Below are positions 44,121-56,150 of a stretch of DNA of 64,000 nt, in pieces. The stretch comes from Primulina eburnea (Eukaryota > Streptophyta > Magnoliopsida > Lamiales > Gesneriaceae): contig NC_133103.1 in the NCBI RefSeq assembly GCF_022965805.1, positions 26,136,445-26,200,444 on the forward strand, read 5' to 3'. The number at the start of each line of letters is the position of its first letter. Position 1 is the first letter of the stretch. The position numbers and the translations under genes are program-made. The notes beneath the pieces were generated by a model, which was not told where the DNA came from, made no database searches, and was given only the letters and a program-made list of their open reading frames with translations.

Positions 44121-45974
44121 ATAACAGAAATGTATTACGTGGCGAAATCGAAAATATACTGATATGGAAACAGAAAAATGGTTGCTTGTAATTTTAAAAT
44201 AATTCTAAGATATAAAATATGGATTTTATTTTATAAATCTTCTTCCCACTATTTTGACATTTCCACCACCCTATGATGAAAAAGGTAAATCGTATTTCTT
44301 TAGTGGGCACGTAGAGTCCAATTAGCCAAATATAATCCCGAATAATATCAGCCAATTATAATTTATAAAAGGTAGAATCCAATTGCATCCCTATGCAACA
44401 TCTGCGTGTTTTGCCTCACGTTTGATAAAGACCCAATAATATAACGCCATTTATTTTCGCGTTTCAAACCAACTCATCAATGTTGAATTGTAGTAGACGG
44501 TCGCCATGAGTTCCCCCAATAATATGAGCCGAAGTCATAGGAGTTTCATTCAATTCACATCATATGTCCGGTGGAAGTCACAGCTTTCCGGCGTCAAGCC
44601 CTCCCCAATAATATGAGCCAGACACTATCCGGGGTAGCGATCAACATGCAAACACGTTGATGGAAGGCAAGGAAAAATTAAAATTTTTTAATTTTTACTT
44701 TTTCAGTTTGATATAAATTTTGAATCATATTCAAAATGAGGGATTTTAATTTAAAGTTGTCTCATCATTTTAATTTAAAATCGTGTGCCATGAGTTTGTA
44801 TGTTTGCCGGATTCATGCAACCATATTATCTAATAATATACATACATGCATATTACTATATATCGCATATATCATAATATGACATTCAACAATAAATAAA
44901 TAAAGATGATCGATCACCAACATTATTAGATCCATGTGAACTAGACATGGATACAGGTCTAAAACCTAGGTGAATGCAGGGATGCAAATGCAACTATTAC
45001 AAGAGCTTCCAATATTTTACATGTCATCATCTTGTGCATCGGGCCCACCATCTTCAGTCTTGATCTCCTACTACTTCTAATAATTACATTTAAATAGCCA
45101 TGACACATAAGGGATACATCTCATGTGGTGGGAATGGATCATAAATCAGGCCCACTTTAATAATATCAAATATTAACAAAACGAATAAAACAGTAAAATA
45201 TCCTAACATACACCTAATACATTGGTCAAGGCTCTCGATCATCCTTCATTCATTTAATATCAAATATTTACATCAATTTAATTAAACAAATTTATTAATT
45301 GATAAATCATGTATCTAATAATTTTATTACTAACCACCACAATTATTAAAGAATTTAATAAATTAAATAAACACCTTTATTTAATTTCCAATGGTGTTTA
45401 TTTAATTTCCAATTAAATCAATAATAATTGATTTCTAGTAAAACTCATTTTTACCATAAATAATTAAAATCATATTCTAGGTCATAAATTAATTTATAAA
45501 ATATCAATTTAATCCAAAGTTTTGAAAAAAATCAGAAAATCGCACCCTAGGCCAAAACAATTCGTGCCCATTAACCAGAACAGTTCCCAAGACACTCCCA
45601 GGCACCCGCCCGCGCACTGCCCCAACGTTTCGGGCAGTCGCAGGCACGCTGTGCGTGTCCTGCGCGCACATGCCGCGCGCCCGCGGCGAGCACGTTGCAC
45701 GGAGAGCGCGCGCACGCTCCGCATAGCACCTGCGTGCGCATGCGCCGCACGCACGGTGTGCGGACCCTCCGCGCAGTTCCTACGCGCATGTTGCGCCCGT
45801 GATATGCCTGGAACAGTTTCGGGCAGATCCGATAATATTTTTTTTTTCGAAAATCTGATAAATTTAAAAATTTTGTGGTGCATCAACTTTCTGAAAAAAA
45901 AAATTTGTGTGGCTAGAAATATTATTCAATATGATTTAAACCATACAATATAGAGAACATGTCTCTTATACCAC
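44121..45974 (-). mobile_element. Angela-like copia leader fragment with primer site
   Basis: On the minus strand the LTR end at 45,975 is followed by TGGTATAAGAGAC (45,961-45,973), a two-mismatch form of the tRNA-Met primer site, then about 1.8 kb of non-coding leader. That places a second internal region on the left of the same LTR that follows pol on the right. The leader has a GC-rich island (45,600-45,835) and two ccccaataatatgagcc words (44,514 and 44,604). It ends where Sirevirus gag begins. No gag of its own is left. Confidence 0.6.
45600..45835. repeat. GC-rich island in AT-rich leader
   Basis: About 235 bp packed with GCGCGC, GCGCAC, TGCGCG and CCGC words inside DNA that is otherwise strongly A/T. 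Minus-strand CTGCCCGAAAC borders it on both sides (about 45,630 and 45,825). Open frames on both strands here are compositional. Confidence 0.7.
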
Positions 45975-48239
45975 TGTTGGATCTCGGTTTTCTCGTGCCC
46001 AAAACGCAGCGAAAGTTTTAAAATTTTATTTTTCAATTCAAAATATTGTTTGACACTCGTATGGTTTTAATAAAATAAACATACAAGGATGTTTAGTAAT
46101 TATACCTTTAGTGAATAATTTCACTTGGCACCAACTACTCCAGTATTAACGGACGTAGCTCTTGTTGTAAATCCCTACGAACGTTTTTTGATCTTCTTCT
46201 TTAATCTTTGAATCAGGTCCACAACCAGATAATGTGTTCCTCTTCTAACTTGCACTAGAAAGTATAGAAGATATTTTGCGTTTGAGATCAAAAAAACAAA
46301 AATTGGTTCAAAACCTTTTTGGGAGCAATGGGACGGCCGAGAGAATTGGAGACATTCTCCTATCTCCTTATTATTCACTTTTTTGAAAGCTTTTGTCATC
46401 TCTCCTAAATTTCAAACCAAAGTAAATATATATTTTATTATTTTAACTAATGGTTGTTACCTTAATTAATCACATTAATTAAGTAATTAGATTTCAAAAA
46501 TCTTCTGCCATTCTTTTAACTCTCGAATGCATGAACTTCAATTAGAATTAAAAAAAATATTCTAATTATATTTCTAACCTTTATTTTTACTTAATTAATC
46601 CAATTAATTAATTTAACCAAAGGTTCTAAATCCATGCCATATTAATTGCAACCTCGAATATTAATACATATATTATGAGAATATCATGCATTAATATTAT
46701 TTTGCTTTGTGTGAAAGTTTTTAAAATTATGGTATCATTAATATTTTCATATTACATAAATCAATACCATATTTTTTAAAACTTAATTGGCTATATTTTA
46801 ACTCAATTAAAATATAATTTAATTATTAAAGTCCATCTGAACTTTAATAAATTAGCATGATGGGCTTATACTCTTACAAGCCCATGATCCATACTCCCAT
46901 CATATTAATCTCATCATAATCTCAATCGACGATCCAAGATCATCGATGTGACAAATTCAACTTATTTTTTATTATGATGGGCACTTTAATTTTGAGATCA
47001 CCAATGTCTAAATAAGGCAGATGCACTCCTTTTGACTGTATTACATTCATGCTCTCAAAAATTTCTATAAACTTTTATAAACTTTATTTATAAGCTTATC
47101 GATTGATCATATCAAAATTATTTCTTATAAATTCAACTCGTTCAATTTATTATCTCAACGGGAACAAGTAAACCAGTGCTTGTATGACCGTTAATGGTTC
47201 AGGGATACAGCTAGTCGTGGATTCACAACTCTTTGTGATTCAGGACATTATCTTTTATTCGGGCTTACCCTAATTTGCCCCATTCCATACATCAACATTT
47301 GATCATGAGAAAATCAGAAACTATTTTTTGATTAAACCCATCGAATCATGGTAAGAGCGTCTAGTAGCATCGCCCCATGACTCCCTAGGTATCACTGATA
47401 GTGCCTGCAAGAACTAGTCGGTTATGATTAACGTATAGTACGGTCCCTTCATCTCATATATCCAGATCGAATTTGCAACCATTGGTTCATCGAGGGTTGC
47501 ATAATAATTCGATAACTATGTGATAAATATAAATAATGGCATCGCATGTACTTTTGGAGAACTCCTTCTCTAACGTACATCTCATACTCTGGCCAGAGAT
47601 TTCTCATCAGATCATATAGGATATCCACACCCGTAGGTGAGCAATGAATCATCGAGTACAATGCACTGGCTCCTATATGTGTCACAACTGTACCCAACCT
47701 CGCCACCTGATGACTCTCCTGGAGCCGGTAAACGAGTCAAAGCATAGCCCTAGCATATAGAGCCTCAGTGTTATACAGGGTCATAAGGACTAACGGTGTA
47801 CAATCATAACCACAGACTTATCCTCTTGAGGAATGATAATCACTTGGAAAGTTTGAGGGAGTGTTGTTCGGTATAATCATCATATGAATACCCATCTGCA
47901 TGTTTGGACATCTCTATGCCCTTACCAAGAAACGCGGTACACAACATCACAGATGCTAGTCTCGAGCTCAAGCGATCTTTATCCATGTTTTAGGCGGCTG
48001 AATCGACTAGGAACGTATTTATATCATACAGTGTTTACAAATGAGTTTCAACATCGAATTACGATTCATTTGCATTAAAGTATAATCGAGGACTTTATCT
48101 ATGCTGATTGCATGGGTATACAGATAAAGTAAAACAAGACTATAAAAAGTTAAATTATATTAAAATAAAGATTGTTTATTACACTTGAGTCAATAAATTC
48201 TCTCGCCAACCGTTGGCTTGCAGGGCATCTATTCTTACA
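45975..48239 (-). repeat. Angela-like LTR joined to internal sequence on both sides
   Basis: 2,265 bp, TGTTGGATCTCGG...CTATTCTTACA. On its right the minus-strand tract AAAAGTGGGAGAT and pol mark it as a 3' LTR. On its left the primer-site-like sequence marks it as a 5' LTR. It contains no gene. A single LTR shared by two internal regions is expected from unequal recombination between tandem copies. Confidence 0.75.
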
Positions 48240-48254
48240 ATCTCCCACTTTTGC
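48240..48254 (-). promoter_or_regulatory. Polypurine tract, Angela-like element
   Basis: Minus strand AGCAAAAGTGGGAGAT ending at the LTR. Confidence 0.8.
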
Positions 48255-48255
48255 T

Positions 48256-49198
48256 AGATCCAACTACCCGTAAATTTAATCCCATTGCTTCGTGATGCTT
48301 CTCAAACAATGATATCATGTCAAGGGCTTCGTAAGTGGATCAGCAACATTATTTGCAGAGGGGACTCTTTCGACCGATATGTCTCCTATTTCCACAATCT
48401 CCCGTATGATGTGGAACTTCCTCAGTACATGTTTGGATCACTGAAGAGACATCGGTTCCTTTGCTTGCGCAACGGCACCAGTGTTGTCGCAGTACAACGG
48501 GACTAGATCAACTCCATTAGGAATAACGCCTAACTCTTTGACAAAATTCCTCATCCAAACTGCATCTTTGGCTGCAGCAGGTGCAGCAATATATTCAGCT
48601 TCTGTGGTGGAATCCACAACGGTCTCTTGCTTGGAACTTTTCCAAGAGACAGCCGCACCATTAAGCATGAATACAAAACCAGAGGTCGATTTGGAATCAT
48701 CTACGTCACATTGGAAGCTAGAATCAGTTTAGCCTTCCAATTTTAATTCTCCACCCCATAGACCATGAACAAGTTCTTAGTCCTTCTCAAGTACTTAAGA
48801 ATATTTTTCACGGCCTTCCAATGCATTTGACCAGGGTTCTCCTGAAATCTACTTGTAACACTCAGAGCGTAAGCAACATCAGGACGTATCGATATCATAC
48901 CATACATGATACTACCAATGGCTGACGCATATGAAATACGTGTCACAATCTCTATCTCTTCATCAGTTTTGGGACACATAGCTTTAGATAGAATAACACC
49001 ATGACACATTGGTAAGTATCATCTCTTGGACTCTTCCATAGAGAATCGCTTCAAAAATGGTATCGATAAAAGTGGCTTGGGTGAGTCCCAGTATCATCTT
49101 TGATCTATCTCTATATATTTGTATTCCCAATACATAGGATGCTTCATCCATGTCTTTCATGGATAATTTACTTGCCAACCATACTTTAGTTGATTGCA
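48256..49198 (-). pseudogene. Angela-like RT end and RNase H
   Basis: Minus-strand pieces in order are LSMKDMDEASYVLGIQIYRD (49,178-48,984), CPKTDEEIE with SYASAIGSIMYGMISIRPDV (49,009-48,743), and [20 protein letters not shown] with [18 protein letters not shown] and [13 protein letters not shown] (48,668-48,438). The wording fits the Angela lineage. Frames are shifted and about 190 bp near the ESK/HIL region are degenerate. The Athila insertion at 49,204 separates this from the RT part at 61,274. Confidence 0.85.
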
Positions 49199-49203
49199 GT
49201 AAT

Positions 49204-50599
49204 TGTTGCGTTTTTTCTTTAATGCTCGCAAGTGCACGACGTCAAGTTATAGTAAAATGTAATTTCGAGTACAAGTGTCGATCCCACGAGGAATGTATTT
49301 CTAAATTTATATTAATGCTTGTAATTAAAATAGTCTCGATTTTATTTAGTATATTCACTTAACAGAGTTGATTAAACCAATGACTAGAATTGAAAATAAA
49401 TTTAATTGTAGCAACAAACAGATTTGAACAATAGAATAAAAGATCTAGAGGTTTGACTTCACGAAACTATCCACCATGTGATATGTTTGTGTAGCTATAT
49501 TATAATTGTCCTTCTTATTCATTAGCCAAGAATTCTATAATTATCTGCTCCCTCTCTCGAGTGCTAAGTAGATACTAATTATCTAACAAAGGATTGCAAC
49601 GTCTCCGTCAACAATCGATAATTAAATAACAAAACAAGCACTAAATTCTTTTAATGGCTTCCATAGCAATATATGTCCTCTCGAACTATATAAATATCAT
49701 CGATGTATTTTTCCCTTTCTTGATTATAAATTTCCTTTTTCAAGTGATAATTTATAACATACAAATCATTCAAGATATGGCCAGTAAAATGAAAGCATTA
49801 AGATTGGAAAAACACAAATAAACAATAAAGACAACTTATATAGCATAAATCATGAATCTCAACACATGGTTTCTAGTTTTGTTCCATCATTCCTCTAGAA
49901 TTAAGATTTAGTTCATAATAATGAAAATAAAACAACAACACATAAATCTTAAATAAGACATATCAAAATAAAAGTAAAAATATAGAAAGAAAGAACTTAG
50001 AACAAGAGTTTTGGAGTGTATGAAGTTTTTGTCCAAAGATGTGCAAGAACTTGTTGAAGATGATGATTTTGATCTTCAACTCTTTTCTTTGTAGCCTCCA
50101 CCCTTTTCCTAGCTTCTCTCCCTATACCCTAGATGATAAAAAAGAGACCCTTTTATAGTCTAGACAAGATATCCCACATAGCACACCATTTTCCCCTTCT
50201 TTTCTTCAAAGTCCACAAAGTTTCACAATTTCCGGAATGGTGTTTGTGCATGACCGCGGGTGCGGTAATATAAGGACCGCGGGTGCGGTGCCCTTTCGAC
50301 TAAAACTCCTCTTGCTCTTCTGGTGAGACCGCGGGTGCGGTGCTAGCATGACCGCGGGTGCGGTCATGCCTCGGAGAACAGCGCGAGTGCGCTCTTGTGA
50401 ACACCGCGGGTGCGGTGTTGCTTCGTGTATCTTTGTCCTTTGCACCTTCTAATTCATCACTATATCACTCCAAACTCTTATTTCTACTCTTCCAAACTAC
50501 AATAACAAAAACAACAACATATCAAATAAAACCTGCTCAAGAATCACAAAATTCCAAGTTAAAAACAAGTAATAAAAGTACAATAAATTGCACTTATCA
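49204..50599 (-). repeat. 3' LTR of the Athila-like element
   Basis: 1,396 bp. It has five exact ACCGCGGGTGCGGT copies (plus strand: 50,253, 50,276, 50,328, 50,351, 50,403) and a TATA box at 50,149-50,158 (minus CTATAAAAGG). Confidence 0.92.
50253..50416 (-). promoter_or_regulatory. GC-rich motif array in the Athila 3' LTR
   Basis: Element-sense ACCGCACCCGCGGT five times, plus a variant with GCGCACTCGCGC near 50,380. The array is upstream of the LTR TATA box in element sense. The motif has inverted 5-bp arms (ACCGC and GCGGT) around ACCC. Confidence 0.75.
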
Positions 50600-50613
50600 A
50601 ACTCCCCCAAACT
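50600..50613 (-). promoter_or_regulatory. Polypurine tract of the Athila-like element
   Basis: Minus AAGTTTGGGGGAGT directly before the 3' LTR. A near-identical tract at 52,141-52,154 could be a second (central) priming site. Confidence 0.75.
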
Positions 50614-52224
50614 TAAGATTTTGCTAGTCCCGAGCAAAACAAAACAACAAAAACAAACAAACAAACAAGTCATGAAATATTTTAAAGAACTTGGCCTTAA
50701 TATAAATTCAAAATCCATCATGCATTTACAATTCAAATCAATTAAACCACTTGTTCATCCGGATAAAATCATGTGATGGGTTCATTCTCTAACTTCAAAT
50801 CTCTTCAACCATATTTCAAATCATTATCAATTGATTTCAAATTTTTACAAACACATATCACAAGGTCTTTTTCGGTAAAAATTTGTTTCAAAGCAATATT
50901 CATTCAAGAAATGGATACCCAATAAATATTTAATGCAATGAGGTGTGTGTAAAATTGATCAAGATTCTTATTCAATGACAGTGTTTATCGATTGCCATAG
51001 GCTAGATCCTCCCAATCACTCTCCACTAGTATATTGGACAACTATGACTAGGTTAATAGGATTTTCAATGGTTGTAATGTTAGGCCTTGGTTCATGGCTA
51101 CAAATAAAGATTAGGAGTTCAAATAAGGGAGTAAATTGAATTTCATCTCTTTTTCTAACTCCACAATTTCTTTTGATCTCCAATTTTTTTCTTTATTCAT
51201 TTCATCTCTTTTTTTTCTCCCCTTTTTCTCCAACTTCAACAATGTATCCTTACTCATTTTTCTTTTGTAGGAGAAAATAACTTTCTTTAATCTTTCGAAT
51301 TCTTACTCCCTTGAGAAGGTAGGAATTAATTGTATAAGATATTCAAAAGGTTGGTAATTGTGGGATACTTGAAAAAAAAAATTGAATGGGGGTCTTTTAC
51401 ACATATTTACGTGTGCCATTCAAATTCATATAAGCTCAAAGAGGTGACAAATGATAAATTAATTTATTTGGTAGCTTGAAAGGCTCAATCGATCCAAAAA
51501 TCACCTAAATCATTCCTAAATCATAATTTGTCCGTATTTCGCCTCTAGTGATGTTTGGATAGTTCTAGACAAAATCTCAATTCACCATCAAAGAGTAGAA
51601 TCTAATCATCATGAAAATGGTGGCTCAATGCATCAACCAAATATATATATTCAAAAAGAAATGTGCTTGGCTTCCAAGGAATTTCAAAAACACAACTCTT
51701 TCTTTGTATAGGCTCAAAAGGGCATCAAATGAATGTTTATGAACAAAATAAATGGCCCAAATAAAATCAAAGATTGCCTCAACCATCTATGTGTTTGCAA
51801 AAATTTTATTTCAATATCCAATAAAAATCACAAAGTTTTATAGAAATTGTAAGTCTCAAACTCACCAAATCTCATGACTATTCTCTAAATTTTTCAAAGT
51901 GATCAATTAACATGAATTTGATGCATGACCTTTCTTTTCCATACTAAAAATATTTTCATCATTGGCCAATTCATTAAAAATTTCATGACAAAAATACTAC
52001 AAACACACAAAATAAACCAAAAAATTAAACACACAAAAATACACTAAATAAATAAACACACAAAATCAACTAAACAAATAAACACTCCAAATAAATTAAA
52101 ACAAAGCACACAAAGTAAAATAAAATAAAATAAATAAATCTCCCCCAAACTTAAACACGTCCATCGTCCTCGATGTGAATAAGCATGATAAATAGGAGAA
52201 TGCACTTACACTGGGCAACGACCG
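50600..52224 (-). other. 3' untranslated region of the Athila-like element
   Basis: About 1.6 kb of AT-rich DNA between the extra ORF and the 3' LTR. It begins at the purine tract (minus AAGTTTGGGGGAGT, 50,600-50,613) and includes several (AAATA)n-like runs near 52,020-52,140. A second purine-rich stretch, minus AAGTTTGGGGGAG at 52,141-52,154, lies just after the ORF stop. Confidence 0.7.
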
Positions 52225-53385
52225 TCAATGGTCATTGCCATCATCCTCATCATCATCATCGTGGTGGGGTGGTTGGAACTCTGGCGGGTGGTAGACAGGT
52301 GGCCACTGTGGAGGAGGTAGAAACGGATGACCAGAAGTGGAAGCAGATGGAAATTGCTGAGCCAACACCGAAGTGAAATCCATCATGTAATCCATGAATG
52401 TATCGGCCCTATACCTCAACGTATTCATCTCTTGGCGTTGAGCTCGCATGTCCTCTTCCAACATAGTCAATCTGTTTCTCCTGTGCCTGTGCTGCGGTGG
52501 TTGTTCGCGGGCTTGGGCTTGGTCACGTCTCTCTGCAGCTCTTCTATTAAATTCCCTTTAAGCTCTACATGCTGCAGCTTGGTCATTTCTGATGCCCCCA
52601 TGTGGTTGAATTACCACAATATCATTCTTTGGCTTCAACAACTCTTCATTTGGTGCCCAAGTAACCCCCGCATGTTGGCATAAAACAGTGATGAGAGAGG
52701 GGTGGAGAAGTCCACTCGGAGAGTTACCTCTTCCATAGTCGAGAATGGAATTTTGAAGCAATTGACCGAGATCAACTGTCTTCCCTGTCATAATGCAAAA
52801 TGTGAGGATGGCCCTCTCCTTAATGACAGTAGTGGTGTGTTCGGTTGGCTTTATCCTAGCAGCAATGAAGGAATACCAATTTTTAGCAACAGTCTTCAGA
52901 TCAGACTTTGCTAGGCTCAAGTGCACATCGTCCCTCATTCGCCAATCGGCTCCCTGTATACATATTGTTTGAAGAATACTGTTATAATCAACATGCTCAT
53001 TTCTGTATTCTTCATAATCGTCGTGCATGATTTTAGGGAAGCCATATATCGTGTTGATTGTATGTGCATCATATCCTACCTGTTTACCTCGAACAAAAAC
53101 TGTAAACCGATCATATCTAACCTTAAGGTTAGCGTAGAACTCTCTCACCAGTGATATTACAGCATCTTGTGGCTGTCTGCCAAATTCTTCCCACTGCCGA
53201 ACCCTAAGCATTTGTTCAATTTGAGTATGAGGGGCACGAAGATCAAATCCCCTTTCTTTTATAATGCTTCGATTCAAAATCTTGCCATATTGCTCCTCCG
53301 CCTTCTCATCATAAAATCGACTCGCATCATAGTTCACAGTTGATGAGGATGAAGCACCCTTAAATTGTTTTCTTCTAGGTGGCAT
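52225..53385 (-). pseudogene. Athila env-position ORF, plant transposon domain (one stop)
   Basis: Likely start MPPRRKQFKGASSSS at 53,385; an in-frame ATG 12 bp upstream also exists. Residues about 30-270 match the 'putative plant transposon protein' domain layout: VREFYANLKVRYDRFTVFVR, then QVGYDAHTINTIYGFP, ADWRMRD, IKERAILTFCIMTGKTVDLG and LITVLCQHAGV. A single in-frame TAA (52,558-52,560) follows AACRA. The frame then continues REFNRRAAERRDQ and a heptad-like MLEEDMRAQRQEM to a Pro-rich, acidic tail (HHDDDDEDD). Total about 386 codons. There is no signal peptide or membrane segment, so it is not an obvious envelope. Its role is unknown; such ORFs are common in Athila-like elements. Confidence 0.8.
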
Positions 53386-54500
53386 TTTGTCGAACACCTT
53401 CTCAACACAACTTTAATTCAACCCACTTCTCAAAATACAAGATTATTGCAATCCACCAAACTACTACTTCACAATATTCACACTTCAACAATGTACACAA
53501 TAATCAATCAACAATATTTCCAAAATTAACAAGATGCTTCACCAAATGAATAATTTCCTTCCTTAGCAACAAACCCAACAAATTTCGAATTTATCCATAA
53601 ATTTGCTATGAATTTGCTCACCTTGGGTGTGTTGAATTGTTTCTTGAAGAACAAAAACAAAGTTTTGTTCAAATTCTTGAAGAAATTTTGAAGCCCCTTT
53701 TTTCAACCCTAGGTTTGATTTTGAATTTGATGGAAAGAAATTAGGTATTTGATGGAATGAGTAAAGATTTGTAGGTTGTAGTGATGAATTTGTTGAAAGA
53801 AGAACAAAAATTTGGTGTGTTAGTTGTGTTTTGAGTAGGGATTTCGAAAATGGAAGTGAGGGTTCTTGAGAATGATTTTCTTCGAGTGTGGTGATGAATG
53901 GCCGAGTCTGTGTTTAAAAAGAGCGACCGCGGGTGCGGTGTTATAAGCACCGCGGGTGCGGTACATGTTCGGCAGTTCAGCGCAGGGGCGGTGTTATGAA
54001 TACCGCGGGTGCGGTGTATGTTCGGCAGTTCAGCGCAGGGGCGGTATGCTAGGGAGCGCTGGTGCGCTGTGTTCTCGGCATTTGCATGCATTTCTCCATA
54101 CTGCACGACCGCGGGTGCGGTGATGTTAGCACCGCGGGTGCGGTTGTGCTTTGGCACACCAAGCGCGGGTGCGCTGTCTTTGTACTGCGGGTGCACTCCT
54201 GCTTCGAATTTTCTTGTATTTTGAATGCACCTCAAGCATGGGTGCAGTGCACATGAGACTGCAGGGGCACTTCTGTTTCGTCAAAATATTTTCTTCTCAA
54301 ATTTTCAGTCCTGAAAAGAAACAATTGAGATTCATTAAATTTGGGAAGATAAAATCACACATTATATCAAAAATACAAAACCACAAATAACATGATACAA
54401 AAATAAAACAACTCCGAAATAAAAATGCAAAAGAAACAAAAATTTGGGTTGCCTCCCAATAAGCGCTTGGTTTAACGTCATCAGCCTGACTTTCATCAGT
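53386..54500 (-). promoter_or_regulatory. Region between integrase and extra ORF, with motif array
   Basis: 1.1 kb non-coding. In element sense it has a conserved-looking block right after the pol stop (AAGCGCTTATTGGGAGGCAA, 54,448-54,467). Five exact ACCGCACCCGCGGT copies follow (plus coordinates 54,130, 54,107, 54,002, 53,949, 53,926) plus GCGCA-type variants. Then comes TTTTTAAAC (53,912-53,920) and a pyrimidine-rich leader to the ATG. The layout (motif array, TATA-like site, leader) mirrors that of the LTR promoter. Confidence 0.55.
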
Positions 54501-55808
54501 CTACTTTGGTTCTCGCAGTGGGATGTTGTCCATGTGTCGCACTTCATTGCCAAAGTAATGCTTGACCCTCTGACCATTGACTTTGAATGTCTCGCCATTT
54601 TTGCATTTTAGTTCAATTGCACCATGTGGGTACATTGTTTCTACTGTGAATGGGCCAGACCATCTGGATTTTAACTTACCAGGAAACAACCTCAGTCGAG
54701 AATTGAATAATAACACCTGTTGCCCTGGTTCAAAGTCTCGTCGAAAAATTTGCTTGTCGTGCCATCTCTTGGTCTTTTCTTTGTATATCTTTGCATTCTC
54801 ATATGCTTCATTCCTGAATTCTTCCATCTCATTCCACTGCAACATTCGTTGCTCGCCCGATGCTCCCATATCAAAATTTAGCTTTTTGATAGCCCAAAAT
54901 GCCTTGTGCTCCAGTTCCAAAGGTAAATCACAAGCTTTCCCAAAGACCAACCTATAAGGTGACATCCCGATAGGTGTCTTGTATGCAGTCCTGTATGCCC
55001 ATAACGCGTCATCTAGCTTGATCGCCCAATCCTTCCGGTTTGTCTTCACTGTCTTTTCTAATATTTGCTTTATCTCCCGGTTGGATATCTCTGCTTGCCC
55101 ATTAGCTTGCCGGTGGTATGCCAGTGTCACCCTGTGCTTCACATCATACTTGGCCAATAGTGAGTTAAAAATTTTGTTACAGAAATGTGTACCTTCATCA
55201 CTGATAATGGCTCTAGGCGTTCCAAATCTCGTGAAGATGTTCCTGTGGACAAACTTAACAACAACTCGAGCATCATTAGTTACGGTGGCAATTGCTTCCA
55301 CCCATTTTGACACATAATCGACAGCAAGTAAAATGTATGATTGACCAAACGAAGATGGGAAGGGACCCATAAAATCAATACCCCAGACATCAAAGAGTTC
55401 CACCTCCAAAATATTTGTTAGTGGTAATTCATGTCGTCTAGAAATATTGCCAACTCTTTGGCATTTATCACATGACTTGACTAAAGTATAACTGTCTTTA
55501 AATAAATTAGGCCAATAGAAACCTGACTGTAATACCTTAGCTGTTGTTCTAGATGCCCCAAAGTGTCCACCGTAGGGTGAGGAATGACACTGCTCTAGAA
55601 TAATACCCGCTTCTTCCTCAGCTACACATCGTCTGATTATTTGATCAGCGCATCTCTTGAACAAGAACGGATCGTCCCACAGGTAAAACTTGGCATCATG
55701 AAGAAATTTCTTCTTTTGATGATACGTTAAATCTGAAGGCAATTCTCCTGCAGCAAGGAAATTAGCTATATCTGCAAACCACGGATATGTAACACTTACC
55801 TTGAAAAG
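54501..55808 (-). pseudogene. Athila integrase
   Basis: One frame, continuous with RNase H except for a TAA at 55,809-55,811. Zinc region: [14 protein letters not shown] and [11 protein letters not shown]. Core: [31 protein letters not shown] and the Glu block [18 protein letters not shown]. The C-terminal part ([29 protein letters not shown]) ends at 54,501. The 413 codons after the internal ATG 55,742 are open. There is no chromodomain. Confidence 0.88.
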
Positions 55809-56150
55809 TTACTCATCTGGAAACGACTCGTTGATAGCTCCACCTTCAGTTCTTTCTTCCAACTCTAGTCGTGACAGGTGATCAGCCACCTGGTTCTCAC
55901 AACCTTTCTTGTCTTTGACCTCAAAGTCAAATTCTTGAAGTAAGAGTATCCATCGTATCAACCTGGGCTTTGCATCCTTTTTGGCAAACAGGTAACGAAG
56001 AGCTGCATGGTCAGTAAAAACGGTTACCTTGGTGCCAATGAGATATGTTCTGAATTTGTCGAATGCAAACACCACTGCTAGCATCTCTTTTTCAGTAGTT
56101 GTGTAATTTTGTTGGGCTGCATTGAGTGTACGACTTGAATAGTAGTGGCT
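55809..56150 (-). pseudogene. Athila RNase H
   Basis: [60 protein letters not shown] one-base loss near 56,148 separates it from RT, and an in-frame TAA at 55,809-55,811 (after SFPDE) separates it from integrase. Confidence 0.85.

Noticed and set aside
45509..45953. Overlapping 125- and 143-codon frames on opposite strands
   Set aside because: They follow the GC-rich island composition (Arg/Ala/Cys-rich) and sit in a retrotransposon leader.
45975..48239. Solo LTR interpretation
   Set aside because: A purine tract and pol lie directly on the right and a primer-site-like sequence on the left, so internal sequence is attached on both sides.
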